Source: CBDUUP01 sp965370435 | Lineage (GTDB): Bacteria; Chloroflexota; Anaerolineae; Anaerolineales; UBA11579 | Assembly: GCA_965370435.1 (NCBI GenBank) | Contig: CBDUUP010000185.1 | Span: 1 to 8,595, forward strand | Direction of reading: 5' to 3' | Length of the DNA: 8,595 nt | Shown: positions 1-6,471 of the stretch, piece after piece | How the letters are laid out: the number at the start of each line of letters is the position of its first letter | Position numbering within the stretch: the stretch's first letter is position 1 | Program-made: the position numbers and the translations under genes | Notes under the pieces: model-generated | Database searches by the model: none | The model's input: only the letters and a program-made list of their open reading frames with translations | Told to the model about the DNA's origin: nothing

Positions 1-432
1 GACATCATCAACCGCCTGGAGCCTCTGGCGGAGGCGGCCAAAATCACACTGGAGACTCAGGCCGACGCGGCCCTCAAGTCCATTGAATTGGATAAAAGCC
101 TGATGGTACGCGTGCTCCATAATTTAGTGGATAACGCCATCAAGTTCACCCCCGACGGTGGAAATGTAAAATTATGGGCTAGAGCAAACAGCAAGGACGA
201 GGTAGCCTCAATCCTATTCGGGGTGAGCGATACAGGACCGGGAATCCCTCCGGATGAAAAAGATCAGATATTCAAAAAATATCACCGAATCCCATCAATA
301 GAAGGCCGACGAATCGGCACCGGCCTGGGGCTTTCTTTTTGCAAACTGGTGGTGGAAGCGCACGGCGGGGAGATTTGGGTGGAGAGTGAGCTGGGCAAGG
401 GGAGCGACTTCATCATGCGCCTGCCCATTTAG
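1..432 (+). CDS. Sensor histidine kinase, C-terminal ATPase domain (5' partial)
   Basis: This is the 3' end of a two-component sensor kinase; the open frame runs from base 1 with no stop until TAG at 430-432, giving 143 visible residues. It contains most of the HATPase_c (GHKL) domain that binds ATP and phosphorylates the conserved histidine of the dimerisation domain. Visible motifs are the N box (HNLVDNAIKF, about residues 40-49), the G1 box (DTGPGIP), an F-box-like stretch (IFKKYHR) and the G2 box (GTGLGL), followed by the usual end HGGEIWVESELGKGSDFIMRLPI. The sensor domains and phospho-accepting His are upstream and not visible, so the signal and partner regulator cannot be named. A TTG at 88 is only an internal codon, not the start. 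It converges with the polyprenyl synthase across a 71-bp gap in which I see no clear terminator. Confidence 0.93.
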   Translation, partial: DIINRLEPLAEAAKITLETQADAALKSIELDKSLMVRVLHNLVDNAIKFTPDGGNVKLWARANSKDEVASILFGVSDTGPGIPPDEKDQIFKKYHRIPSIEGRRIGTGLGLSFCKLVVEAHGGEIWVESELGKGSDFIMRLPI

Positions 433-503
433 GTGGATCTAGGATAACGCTCAAGAATATTGGTGGGAAGATGGGATGAGTTTAAGGGGTTGTTGAAACG
501 ATC

Positions 504-1469
504 TTACTTATGACGATTGATAATGTAGAAGGCCAAATCTTCCAATGCCTGGCGCTCCACACCGTCGGGAAATTCGTCTAGCAGTTCGATGCCGCGGTGA
601 ATGAACTGCTCCGCCTCTTCAATCGATTTCTCAATTGCGCCACTCTGGCGAATGGCCTTAATTAGTCGGGACATACGATTTTGGTTGTTGCCATCCCCAT
701 TCAACACCGCTTCTATGTCCGAGTTATCGGGATGGTCTTCTATAAAATATAAGGTAGGTAAAGTGACCAAGCCCAGACTAAGATCGTAAGCGACCGGTTT
801 GCCAACTAGGGTTTGTTCTCCGGTGAAATCCAGAATATCATCCATGATCTGGAAGGCCATACCAATCTCATAACCATAACGGCGGACGGTCTGGGAAATA
901 TCATCGTCTACCGGGCTGAGGGTAGCCGCGGCGGAAGTAGCCAACTCAAACATCGAGGCGGTTTTGGCATAAATCCGCTGATAGTAATCCTCTCGGCTGG
1001 ACATCCCCTGACCGTCTAGCATTTGTACCATTTCCCCATTTACAATAGTGGTCAGCGTTTCAGCAAATGAGTACATCAATTCGGTGGAAGCAGTTTCAGA
1101 TGCCAGTTTGGCAGCGCGGGCAAAGATAAAATCACCCGTCAACACGGTGGCGGAGGGCGACCACTGAGCGTTGATGGTTGCCATGCCGCGCCGGAGAAGC
1201 GAGCCATCAATCAAGTCATCATGCACCAGGGTGGCAGTATGGAGCAGTTCAATCGCGGCCGCTAACGTAACGAGGCGATCTTGGTCAGCCCCCAACATCC
1301 TGCCAGTGAGCAGGGCGACAGCGGGACGAATACGCTTGCCGCCGGAGGAAAGCAGCTTATTCATGGCGGCCTTTAAATCAGGATGGTATCCATCCGCCTG
1401 GGAACGCATACGCTCCTCAACCAGGTGTATAGATTCTTGCACAGGGGTTAAGAAATCAACAGTAGTCAA
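504..1469 (-). CDS. Trans-polyprenyl diphosphate synthase, probably long-chain
   Basis: This is an isoprenoid chain-elongating enzyme that condenses isopentenyl diphosphate with allylic diphosphates, typically to make quinone side chains or carrier lipids. With the start used here it has 321 residues, normal for the family. Visible motifs are GGKRIRP (about 43-49), the first Asp-rich motif DDLID with downstream RRG (Asp84, 85, 88) and the second Asp-rich motif FQIMDDILD (Asp210, 211, 214). A GKP...DLSLGLVTLP segment follows. The residue five before the first Asp motif is Ala rather than a bulky aromatic, which in this family points to long products (inference). The start chosen is TTG at 1469: it overlaps the tatD stop as TTGA and has GGGAAG seven bases upstream. 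A longer form from TTG at 1484 would add five residues. It is the last gene of the minus-strand run. Exact chain length is unknown. Confidence 0.93.
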   Translation of the reverse strand: MTTVDFLTPVQESIHLVEERMRSQADGYHPDLKAAMNKLLSSGGKRIRPAVALLTGRMLGADQDRLVTLAAAIELLHTATLVHDDLIDGSLLRRGMATINAQWSPSATVLTGDFIFARAAKLASETASTELMYSFAETLTTIVNGEMVQMLDGQGMSSREDYYQRIYAKTASMFELATSAAATLSPVDDDISQTVRRYGYEIGMAFQIMDDILDFTGEQTLVGKPVAYDLSLGLVTLPTLYFIEDHPDNSDIEAVLNGDGNNQNRMSRLIKAIRQSGAIEKSIEEAEQFIHRGIELLDEFPDGVERQALEDLAFYIINRHK

Positions 1470-2275
1470 GAGATAACTTCCCAATTGAACAGCCGGGCCG
1501 CATTCGCAGTAGTACTCTCGGCGATTTGAGACAATGGCTGTTCATGGAGTTCGGCGATCCTCTCAGCCACCAGGCGGACGTAGGCCGGTTCATTCCGGCT
1601 TCCCCGCCGCGGGTGAGGTGTTAGATAAGGCGCATCGGTCTCAATCAGCAATCTCTCCAGAGGCAAAGCGCTTACTGCATTATGCAATTCAGTCGCTTTG
1701 CGGAATGTCACCGGGCCGGAAATACCAAAAAAGAAATTTAGCTCAAGCGCTTTTCTGGCTACATCTTCTTCTCCAGAAAAGGAATGCAGCACGCCGGGCC
1801 GCCCTTCCTCCTGGAATGGAGCGGATGAAAACTGTACCTGCCAAGCAGCCAACATTTCCATCATGTCGGAACTGGCCTGGCGATTGTGGATGACAACCGG
1901 GAGACCAAGTTCCCCGGCAAGTTCCAACTGCTGTTGGAAAACTCGCCGCTGGATGTCTGGGGGCGCCCAGTCCCGATAGTAATCCAGGCCAATCTCGCCA
2001 ATGGCGACCACTTTGGGATGCTGGGCCAGTTCCCGTAACGCAGCCATAGTATTACCATCCCAGGTAAGGGCGCTGTTGGGATGAACGCCAACCGCTGCAT
2101 AAACCTGAGGATGTGCATCTGACAATTCTAAAGCCCTCCGGCTGGATGTCAAGTCTATACCAGGGTTCAATATCTTGATCAGACCTGCATCTTCAGCCCG
2201 GGCGAGAATTTCAGCGCGATCTTTATTAAAGGCCTTGAAGTCGAGATGGCAGTGAGTGTCGGTCAGGTACACCAA
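1466..2275 (-). CDS. tatD: TatD-family metal-dependent deoxyribonuclease
   Basis: This is a TIM-barrel metallohydrolase of the TatD/YcfH family, whose characterised members are Mg-dependent 3'-5' exonucleases acting on DNA or RNA. The family was named from the Tat locus but is not needed for protein export. It has 269 residues, the usual size. The metal-binding set is complete: THCHLD near the N-terminus (His8, His10), GEIGLDYYR (Glu94), His130 in VIHNRQ, His164 in HSFSG and Asp214 in ETDAPYL. A slightly longer loop precedes HSFSG (about residues 146-161). The start is TTG at 2275, directly abutting the TAA of the mutase gene; GTG at 2272 is the only close alternative and leaves all motifs intact. 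Translation is probably coupled to the gene upstream. The 3' end overlaps the polyprenyl synthase by four bases. Family assignment is firm; the cellular substrate is not known. Confidence 0.94.
   Translation of the reverse strand: MVYLTDTHCHLDFKAFNKDRAEILARAEDAGLIKILNPGIDLTSSRRALELSDAHPQVYAAVGVHPNSALTWDGNTMAALRELAQHPKVVAIGEIGLDYYRDWAPPDIQRRVFQQQLELAGELGLPVVIHNRQASSDMMEMLAAWQVQFSSAPFQEEGRPGVLHSFSGEEDVARKALELNFFFGISGPVTFRKATELHNAVSALPLERLLIETDAPYLTPHPRRGSRNEPAYVRLVAERIAELHEQPLSQIAESTTANAARLFNWEVIS
1477..1482 (-). promoter_or_regulatory. Ribosome binding site for the polyprenyl synthase
   Basis: GGGAAG on the minus strand lies inside the last codons of tatD, seven bases before TTG at 1469. This spacing favours the 1469 start over the TTG at 1484, which would place this sequence inside the gene. 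The match to the anti-Shine-Dalgarno sequence is only partial, so translational coupling through the TTGA overlap probably helps. Confidence 0.5.
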
Positions 2276-3697
2276 TTACGTGATCCCAGCAATACGCAAT
2301 CCATCGGCCAAAATATCCTGCACTTTGTCTCTATGGGTGGTTTCGCAATAGACGCGCAGGATCGGCTCAGTGCCGGAAAAACGGATCAACAGCCAACCGC
2401 CGTCCTCCAGCCTGAATTGATATCCGTCAATGGTGAGCAACTCGGTGACTTTCAAGCCGCCGATTGTAGCGGGGTTGGCGTTCAAGATACGGTCAATTCG
2501 TGCCTGCCGGTCGCCGCTGAAAGGCGTGTCGATCCGGTCGTAGTAATGGGCGCCGATCTTGTCGAATAGCAGTTCAAGTAATTCAGAGGGCTTGCGATCC
2601 AGCTTGACCATCATGTCCAAGAGGTAAAGGCCGCCGAGAATTCCGTCCCGTTCGGGGACATTGCCGCGGAAGGCATACCCGCCAGATTCTTCCCCGCCGA
2701 TCATGGCGTCAACTTCGATCATTATGGGCGCAACGTATTTGAATCCAACGCCGGTCTCATACACGGGCACATCGTACATCTCGCCCAGCTTGTTGAGCAT
2801 GGTCGTAGTGGAAAGGGTTTTGACGATAGGCCCTCTCTCCCCGCGCACCTCAAGCAAATAATAAGCCAACAAGCCATACACCCGCAGTTGGTTGATGAAC
2901 TGGCCGTGTTCATCTCCCAGGCCAACCCGGTCCGCGTCGCCATCCAGGATGATGACCACGTCGGCCCCTTGCTCCACCGCGGCGGCTAATCCGGCGTCTA
3001 CGTTAGGCGGGATGGGTTCGGGGCGTTTCATCTCTGGGAATATGGGATTGCGGGTATTATGCACCTCAAGGATGCGGGTCTTGCCGCCCTCCAAGAGAGC
3101 GGGGAACCAACCCGCGCCATTGCCCCACATCGAGTCCACCATGACGGTGAATCCGGCATCCTTGATGGGCTGCAAATCGATCAATTCCTTCACGTGCTCG
3201 ACGTATGCGGGCACAGGGTCGAAGATTTCCACCAGACCCTGATCCTCGGCATCGGAAAAGGACATTCGCTTCACGCCCTCAACAGAAGGCGGAATAAGAG
3301 CTTCAATTTCATTCAAGACCTCTGGGTCAATCGCGCCGCCATGCTGGTCGCGGACTTTGAAACCATTGTCTCCTGGAGGGTTGTGCGAAGCGGTGATATT
3401 CACCGCGCCGACGGCGCCCTTTTCAACAACCGAATAAGAAATCACCGGGGTAGGCGTTGGGGCATTGGTCAGATGCACCTTCAGCCCGTTGGCCGCCAGA
3501 ACTTCGGCAGCGGCCGCGGCGAAATTTTCAGAATGGAATCGCTTGTCATAGCCAACAACCACCCATTTTCCTTGATGGTCGTGAGCCAGCAAATAAGACG
3601 CGAATCCCTGCGCGCAGCGCCTTAAACTGTCAAAGGTATACATATCAGCGATCTTTCCCCGCCATCCATCGGTGCCGAATTTAATAGGTTGGGACAT
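2276..3697 (-). CDS. Phosphoglucomutase/phosphomannomutase family phosphohexomutase
   Basis: This is an alpha-D-phosphohexomutase that moves a phosphate between C1 and C6 of a hexose phosphate through a phosphoserine enzyme, feeding glycogen, nucleotide-sugar or cell-envelope synthesis. The 473 residues contain all four hallmark sites in order. These are the N-terminal GTDGWRG (8-14), the active-site loop TASHNPPGDNGFK with phosphoserine Ser104, the metal loop DGDADR (Asp252, 254, 256), and the sugar-recognition loop GEESGGY (335-341). The phosphate-binding loop RFSGTEP (439-445) lies near the C-terminus. Specificity for glucose, mannose or glucosamine phosphate cannot be settled from these motifs. 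The start is ATG at 3697, with GGAGG four bases upstream; TTG at 3700 would crowd that site. It is the first gene of the minus-strand run, with a good promoter in the divergent region, and its stop abuts the tatD start. Confidence 0.95.
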   Translation of the reverse strand: MSQPIKFGTDGWRGKIADMYTFDSLRRCAQGFASYLLAHDHQGKWVVVGYDKRFHSENFAAAAAEVLAANGLKVHLTNAPTPTPVISYSVVEKGAVGAVNITASHNPPGDNGFKVRDQHGGAIDPEVLNEIEALIPPSVEGVKRMSFSDAEDQGLVEIFDPVPAYVEHVKELIDLQPIKDAGFTVMVDSMWGNGAGWFPALLEGGKTRILEVHNTRNPIFPEMKRPEPIPPNVDAGLAAAVEQGADVVIILDGDADRVGLGDEHGQFINQLRVYGLLAYYLLEVRGERGPIVKTLSTTTMLNKLGEMYDVPVYETGVGFKYVAPIMIEVDAMIGGEESGGYAFRGNVPERDGILGGLYLLDMMVKLDRKPSELLELLFDKIGAHYYDRIDTPFSGDRQARIDRILNANPATIGGLKVTELLTIDGYQFRLEDGGWLLIRFSGTEPILRVYCETTHRDKVQDILADGLRIAGIT

Positions 3698-3701
3698 CAA
3701 A

Positions 3702-3706
3702 CCTCC
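3702..3706 (-). promoter_or_regulatory. Strong ribosome binding site for the phosphohexomutase
   Basis: A perfect GGAGG on the minus strand lies four bases before ATG at 3697. It rules out the in-frame TTG at 3700, which would leave a single base of spacing. Confidence 0.85.
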
Positions 3707-3732
3707 GAAAAGTGAGAATCATAACAATGGCT

Positions 3733-3741
3733 ATTATATCA
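3733..3741 (-). promoter_or_regulatory. Extended -10 promoter for the minus-strand run
   Basis: On the minus strand the sequence reads TGA followed by a perfect TATAAT (hexamer 3738 down to 3733), an extended -10 of the housekeeping sigma type. The -35 position at 17-bp spacing reads TTCCCC and is weak, as is common with extended -10 elements. Transcription would begin near 3726, giving a leader of about 28 nt that carries the GGAGG. No other promoter is obvious for the three minus-strand genes. Confidence 0.7.
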
Positions 3742-3770
3742 AGGGAACTAGCATAGGGGAATAGGTTGTA

Positions 3771-3783
3771 CGATTCTTAATCG
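3771..3783. promoter_or_regulatory. Small dyad in the divergent promoter region, possible operator
   Basis: CGATT and AATCG form a perfect 5-bp inverted repeat around a 3-base spacer (CTT). The dyad lies immediately upstream of the expected -35 position of the plus-strand promoter and about 33 bp upstream of the minus-strand -10. A site here could bind a regulator acting on either direction. The arms are short and could arise by chance, so this is only a candidate. Confidence 0.25.
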
Positions 3784-3806
3784 CCCTCTTTTTGTCCAAA
3801 TCAGGA

Positions 3807-3812
3807 TATAAT
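3807..3812 (+). promoter_or_regulatory. -10 box for the cysteine desulfurase-mnmA operon, probably leaderless
   Basis: A perfect TATAAT lies with only seven bases between it and ATG at 3820. Bacterial transcription usually begins six to eight bases after the -10 box, so the first nucleotide would be at or next to the A of the start codon. No Shine-Dalgarno sequence is present at useful spacing; AGGA at 3803-3806 is 13 bases away and overlaps the promoter element itself. The -35 region is poor (CCCTCT at 17-bp spacing). Confidence 0.65.
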
Positions 3813-3819
3813 CAACAGC

Positions 3820-4989
3820 ATGGCAACCGACACAAAAACCTATCTGGATCACGCCGCCACCACGCCGATTGACCGGCGGGTGGTCGAGGCGATGCAGCCA
3901 TATTTCAATCAGATGTATGGCAACCCTTCCTCGGTGCATTCGTTCGGGCAGCAGGCCGAGGCCGCTCTGGAACACTCTCGGGAGACGATGGCGCAAGCTA
4001 TGAACTGCAAGCCCCATGAAATCATCTTCACCTCCTGTGGTTCGGAAAGCGACAATTTGGCCTTGCGTGGGGCGGCATTCTCCGCTCGGAAAGAGCGGGA
4101 AGCCAAATATATCATCACCACCCCGGTCGAGCACCACGCCGTCACCCACACCGCTCAACAACTGGCGGACTTGCATGGCTTCATTATTGAATATTTGCCG
4201 GTAGACGAGTATGGGATGGTAAATCCTCAAGATGTGGCTGATATGCTGTGTGAAAGCACGGCGATTGTTTCGATCATTTATGCCAACAACGAAATCGGCA
4301 CGGTGAATCCCCTCGCTGAAATAGGCGCTATCTGCCGTGAACGGGGTATCCCTCTGCATACCGACGCGGTGCAGGCCGCCGCTTACCTGCCGCTTGACGT
4401 GCAAGAATTGCAGGTTGATCTCATAGCGATTGGAGCGCATAAATTTTACGGACCGAAGGGCGTGGGGGCCTTGTACGTCCGGGAGGGGATTTCCTTGCTC
4501 CCTGCGCAGACCGGGGGCGGGCAGGAATATGGGCTGCGGGCCGGGACGCAAAACGTCCCCTACATCGTCGGGATGGCAGAGGCTTTACGTCTGGCGCAGG
4601 CGGAGCAAGAGGAAAACATCAACCAACTTCTCCCCATGCGCGACCGGCTGATCGGGCAAATCCTGGAGGAAATACCGGACAGCCAACTGACCGGGCATCC
4701 TAAGCAGCGGCTGCCCAACCATGCCAGTTTCGTATTCGAGGGCGTGGATGGCAACGAACTGTTGATGATGCTTGACCTGGAAGGTTTTGCTTGTTCCTCC
4801 GGTTCGGCTTGCAAGACCGGCGACCCCGAACCCTCGGATGTACTGACCGCGCTTAAGTTGGAGCGCAGTTGGGGGTTGGGTTCGCTTCGGGTAACACTGG
4901 GCCACAGCACTGCGCCGGAGGATATTGACGCATTCTTACAGGCCCTGCCGGATCAGGTCGCAAAACAGCGGGAGCTTAATAGAAACTAA
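3820..4989 (+). CDS. Cysteine desulfurase, NifS/IscS class I type
   Basis: This PLP-dependent enzyme removes sulfur from L-cysteine, leaving alanine and an enzyme-bound persulfide that is handed to sulfur-using partners. It has 389 residues, usual for the NifS/YrvO group. Visible features are YLDHAATTP (8-16), EHHAV with the ring-stacking His105, HTDAVQ (Asp182, Gln185), AHKFYGPKG with the PLP lysine Lys208, and the mobile-loop motif SSGSAC with catalytic Cys331. An extra Cys325 just before the loop is not the catalytic one by comparison with IscS. ATG at 3820 is the only ATG, GTG or TTG codon between the upstream in-frame stop (3778-3780) and the conserved N-terminus. mnmA follows after a single base, so this is most likely the dedicated sulfur donor for tRNA thiolation, as yrvO is for mnmA in Bacillus. 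No scaffold or other Fe-S assembly gene is nearby, but a general Fe-S role is not excluded. Confidence 0.95.
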   Translation: MATDTKTYLDHAATTPIDRRVVEAMQPYFNQMYGNPSSVHSFGQQAEAALEHSRETMAQAMNCKPHEIIFTSCGSESDNLALRGAAFSARKEREAKYIITTPVEHHAVTHTAQQLADLHGFIIEYLPVDEYGMVNPQDVADMLCESTAIVSIIYANNEIGTVNPLAEIGAICRERGIPLHTDAVQAAAYLPLDVQELQVDLIAIGAHKFYGPKGVGALYVREGISLLPAQTGGGQEYGLRAGTQNVPYIVGMAEALRLAQAEQEENINQLLPMRDRLIGQILEEIPDSQLTGHPKQRLPNHASFVFEGVDGNELLMMLDLEGFACSSGSACKTGDPEPSDVLTALKLERSWGLGSLRVTLGHSTAPEDIDAFLQALPDQVAKQRELNRN

Positions 4990-4990
4990 G

Positions 4991-6067
4991 ATGACCGAAG
5001 AAACCAAGCGAGTCGTCGTCGCTATGAGCGGCGGCGTGGACAGTTCCGTTGCTGCCGCCCTGCTGGTCGAACAGGGCCATGAGGTCATTGGAATGATGAT
5101 GCGCCTCTGGACTGAGCCGGGCGCCGAGGCTTACAATCGCTGCTGCACGCCGGAGGCGATGGCGTTGGCGCGCCGGGTGGCCGCTCATCTAGAGATCCCT
5201 TTCTACGCTGTAGACGCTCAAGAAGCATTTCACGATATAGTGGTGGACTATTTCATCAACGGCTATGCGCAAGGCGTGACTCCCAACCCCTGCCTGTCTT
5301 GCAACCGTCACATCCGGTGGGAGTATCTACTCGACCGGGCGATGGCGATGGAAGCGGAATATTTTGCCACCGGTCATTACGCCCGCCTCCGCCCCACGGA
5401 GACCGGAGGCGTCCAACTCCTGGCGGCGGTTGACCAGAGCAAGGACCAATCTTACGTCTTGAGCGTGTTAGGTCAGGACCAACTCCGGCGAACCATGTTC
5501 CCTCTGGGATACTATACTAAGGTTGAGGTCCGAGATTTGGCGAGAGATTTCAAGCTGCCAGTGGCTGAACGCGCCGACAGCCAGGATCTTTGCTTCCTGG
5601 GAAATGGCAGTTATGGCGATTTTTTGAAACGCCACGCGCCGGAAGTTGAAAATCCGGGGCCAGTCCTAAGCCGCAGCGGGGAAGCGCTGGGTGAACACCG
5701 GGGTTTGGCGTTCTACACTATCGGCCAGCGCAAAGGATTAGGCATCGCCGCATCTGCCCCATTATATGTCCTGGAAAAAGACTCCGTCCGCAATGCGCTC
5801 ATTGTCGGAAAAAAAGACGAACTTGGAGGCAGAGCGCTCACCGCCGGTCAAGTTAATTGGGTCTCCGGCATTCCTCCAGAAACGCCGCTGCGGGTCGAGG
5901 TAAAGATACGCTACAAAGCGCGCCGCGCCTGGGGAACGGTAACGCTCCAGGAAAACGGACAAGTCGAAGTGATCTTCGACGAACCCTTGCGCGACATCAC
6001 CCCCGGCCAGGCCGCGGTCTTCTACGACGGCGAGGTTTGCCTGGGCGGCGGAATTATTCAACCCTGA
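4991..6067 (+). CDS. mnmA: tRNA-specific 2-thiouridylase MnmA
   Basis: MnmA activates U34 of Lys, Glu and Gln tRNAs with ATP and inserts sulfur to make 2-thiouridine. The 358 residues match the family length. The ATP pyrophosphatase P-loop is SGGVDSS (13-19). The first catalytic cysteine is Cys104 in NPCLSCN and the second is Cys201 in DSQDLCFLG, aligning with E. coli Cys102 and Cys199 from my memory of that protein. TGHYAR (127-132) and SKDQSYVL (150-157) are further family motifs, and HRGLAFYTIGQRKGLG leads into the C-terminal beta domains. Cys101 stands where the E. coli enzyme has an Asp, and a Cys51-Cys52 pair is present. The start is ATG at 4991, one base after the desulfurase stop and without a clear Shine-Dalgarno site, implying coupled translation. 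A TTG 22 codons upstream is rejected because it lies inside the desulfurase gene. Confidence 0.96.
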   Translation: MTEETKRVVVAMSGGVDSSVAAALLVEQGHEVIGMMMRLWTEPGAEAYNRCCTPEAMALARRVAAHLEIPFYAVDAQEAFHDIVVDYFINGYAQGVTPNPCLSCNRHIRWEYLLDRAMAMEAEYFATGHYARLRPTETGGVQLLAAVDQSKDQSYVLSVLGQDQLRRTMFPLGYYTKVEVRDLARDFKLPVAERADSQDLCFLGNGSYGDFLKRHAPEVENPGPVLSRSGEALGEHRGLAFYTIGQRKGLGIAASAPLYVLEKDSVRNALIVGKKDELGGRALTAGQVNWVSGIPPETPLRVEVKIRYKARRAWGTVTLQENGQVEVIFDEPLRDITPGQAAVFYDGEVCLGGGIIQP

Positions 6068-6070
6068 GGA
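6066..6070 (+). promoter_or_regulatory. Ribosome binding site for the small membrane protein
   Basis: GAGGA lies seven bases before ATG at 6078 and shares bases with the TGA stop of mnmA. It supports the small downstream gene being real and translated as part of the desulfurase-mnmA operon. Confidence 0.6.
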
Positions 6071-6077
6071 TCCATCT

Positions 6078-6353
6078 ATGACACTGCCTGCATTTCTCTT
6101 CGGTTTCTTGATCGCCACGATCTATGGGGCTGCGTTTCACTTTTGGCTAGGCGGGGGCGCGGGGCGACTCGTCTATTACTTGATCCTGGCCTGGGTTGGA
6201 TTCTGGATGGGGCATCTGGCAGGTTGGTATTGGGACATCGGGTTCTTCAACCTGGGAGCGCTTTATCTCGGCATGGCGACGCTAGGCAGCGCAGTCGTTC
6301 TGGCGGGCGGGCATTGGATAATTCCGTCTATAAATATACCCAAAGCCGAATGA
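6078..6353 (+). CDS. Small hypothetical membrane protein with three predicted helices
   Basis: I do not recognise this 91-residue protein. It is strongly hydrophobic, with likely membrane segments at about residues 4-23, 31-50 and 55-78, short loops, and a polar tail ending IPKAE. Aromatic and Gly residues are abundant (HFWLGGGAGRL, HLAGWYWDIGFF), and there is no cysteine or obvious catalytic motif. ATG at 6078 comes 10 bases after the mnmA stop and has GAGGA at seven-base spacing, so it is very probably expressed with mnmA. The location is co-transcriptional rather than functional evidence; nothing seen links it to tRNA thiolation. The overlapping +2 frame at 6143-6406 gives an Arg-rich translation typical of a shadow and is not favoured. 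Confidence 0.78.
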   Translation: MTLPAFLFGFLIATIYGAAFHFWLGGGAGRLVYYLILAWVGFWMGHLAGWYWDIGFFNLGALYLGMATLGSAVVLAGGHWIIPSINIPKAE

Positions 6354-6389
6354 CAGCAATCGTTAATAAATTTTTACAGGGGGATAAAA

Positions 6390-6415
6390 TTGAGGCCACA
6401 AATTAAGGGTACAAT
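6390..6415 (+). promoter_or_regulatory. Possible weak promoter upstream of trmI
   Basis: The 118-bp gap 6354-6471 is AT-rich relative to its neighbours. The best -10 candidate is TACAAT at 6410-6415; TTGAGG at 6390-6395 resembles a -35 box but the 14-bp spacing is short. TAAAAT at 6385-6390 is another possible -10. Either would give a leader of roughly 50-80 nt before TTG at 6472. No strong terminator is visible in the gap, so read-through from the mnmA operon is also possible. Confidence 0.3.
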
Positions 6416-6458
6416 GGGCCTAGAAATTAACCCTGATACCATTACGCCATCAAATGAT

Positions 6459-6463
6459 AGAGG
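6459..6463 (+). promoter_or_regulatory. Ribosome binding site setting the TTG start of trmI
   Basis: AGAGG lies eight bases before TTG at 6472. This spacing supports TTG as the true start. Confidence 0.65.
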
Positions 6464-6471
6464 TAATATAG

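Noticed and set aside
433..503. Terminator between the convergent histidine kinase and polyprenyl synthase
   Set aside because: No GC-rich stem followed by a T run is visible on either strand in this 71-bp gap.
3059..3625. 188-codon open frame on the plus strand opposite the phosphohexomutase
   Set aside because: It lies entirely antisense to a gene with all four family motifs and shows no domain or ribosome site of its own.
3748..4551. Long open frame (267 codons) on the minus strand opposite the cysteine desulfurase
   Set aside because: It is antisense to an intact, motif-complete desulfurase, has no recognisable domain, and would span the divergent promoter. It is a shadow caused by the GC-rich codon pattern of the plus-strand gene.
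4925..4990. Longer N-terminus for mnmA starting at TTG 4925
   Set aside because: The extra 22 residues overlap the desulfurase C-terminus and lie outside the MnmA fold; ATG at 4991 places the P-loop at residues 13-19 as expected.
6143..6406. Alternative 87-codon frame overlapping the small membrane protein
   Set aside because: It has an Arg-rich shadow-like composition and no well-placed ribosome site, whereas the frame starting at 6078 is hydrophobic in a membrane-protein pattern with a good site.
6406..6434. AGGGT/ACCCT inverted pair in the trmI upstream region
   Set aside because: The arms are only 5 bp with a 19-base loop, which is easily expected by chance; it is not enough for a riboswitch or attenuator call.
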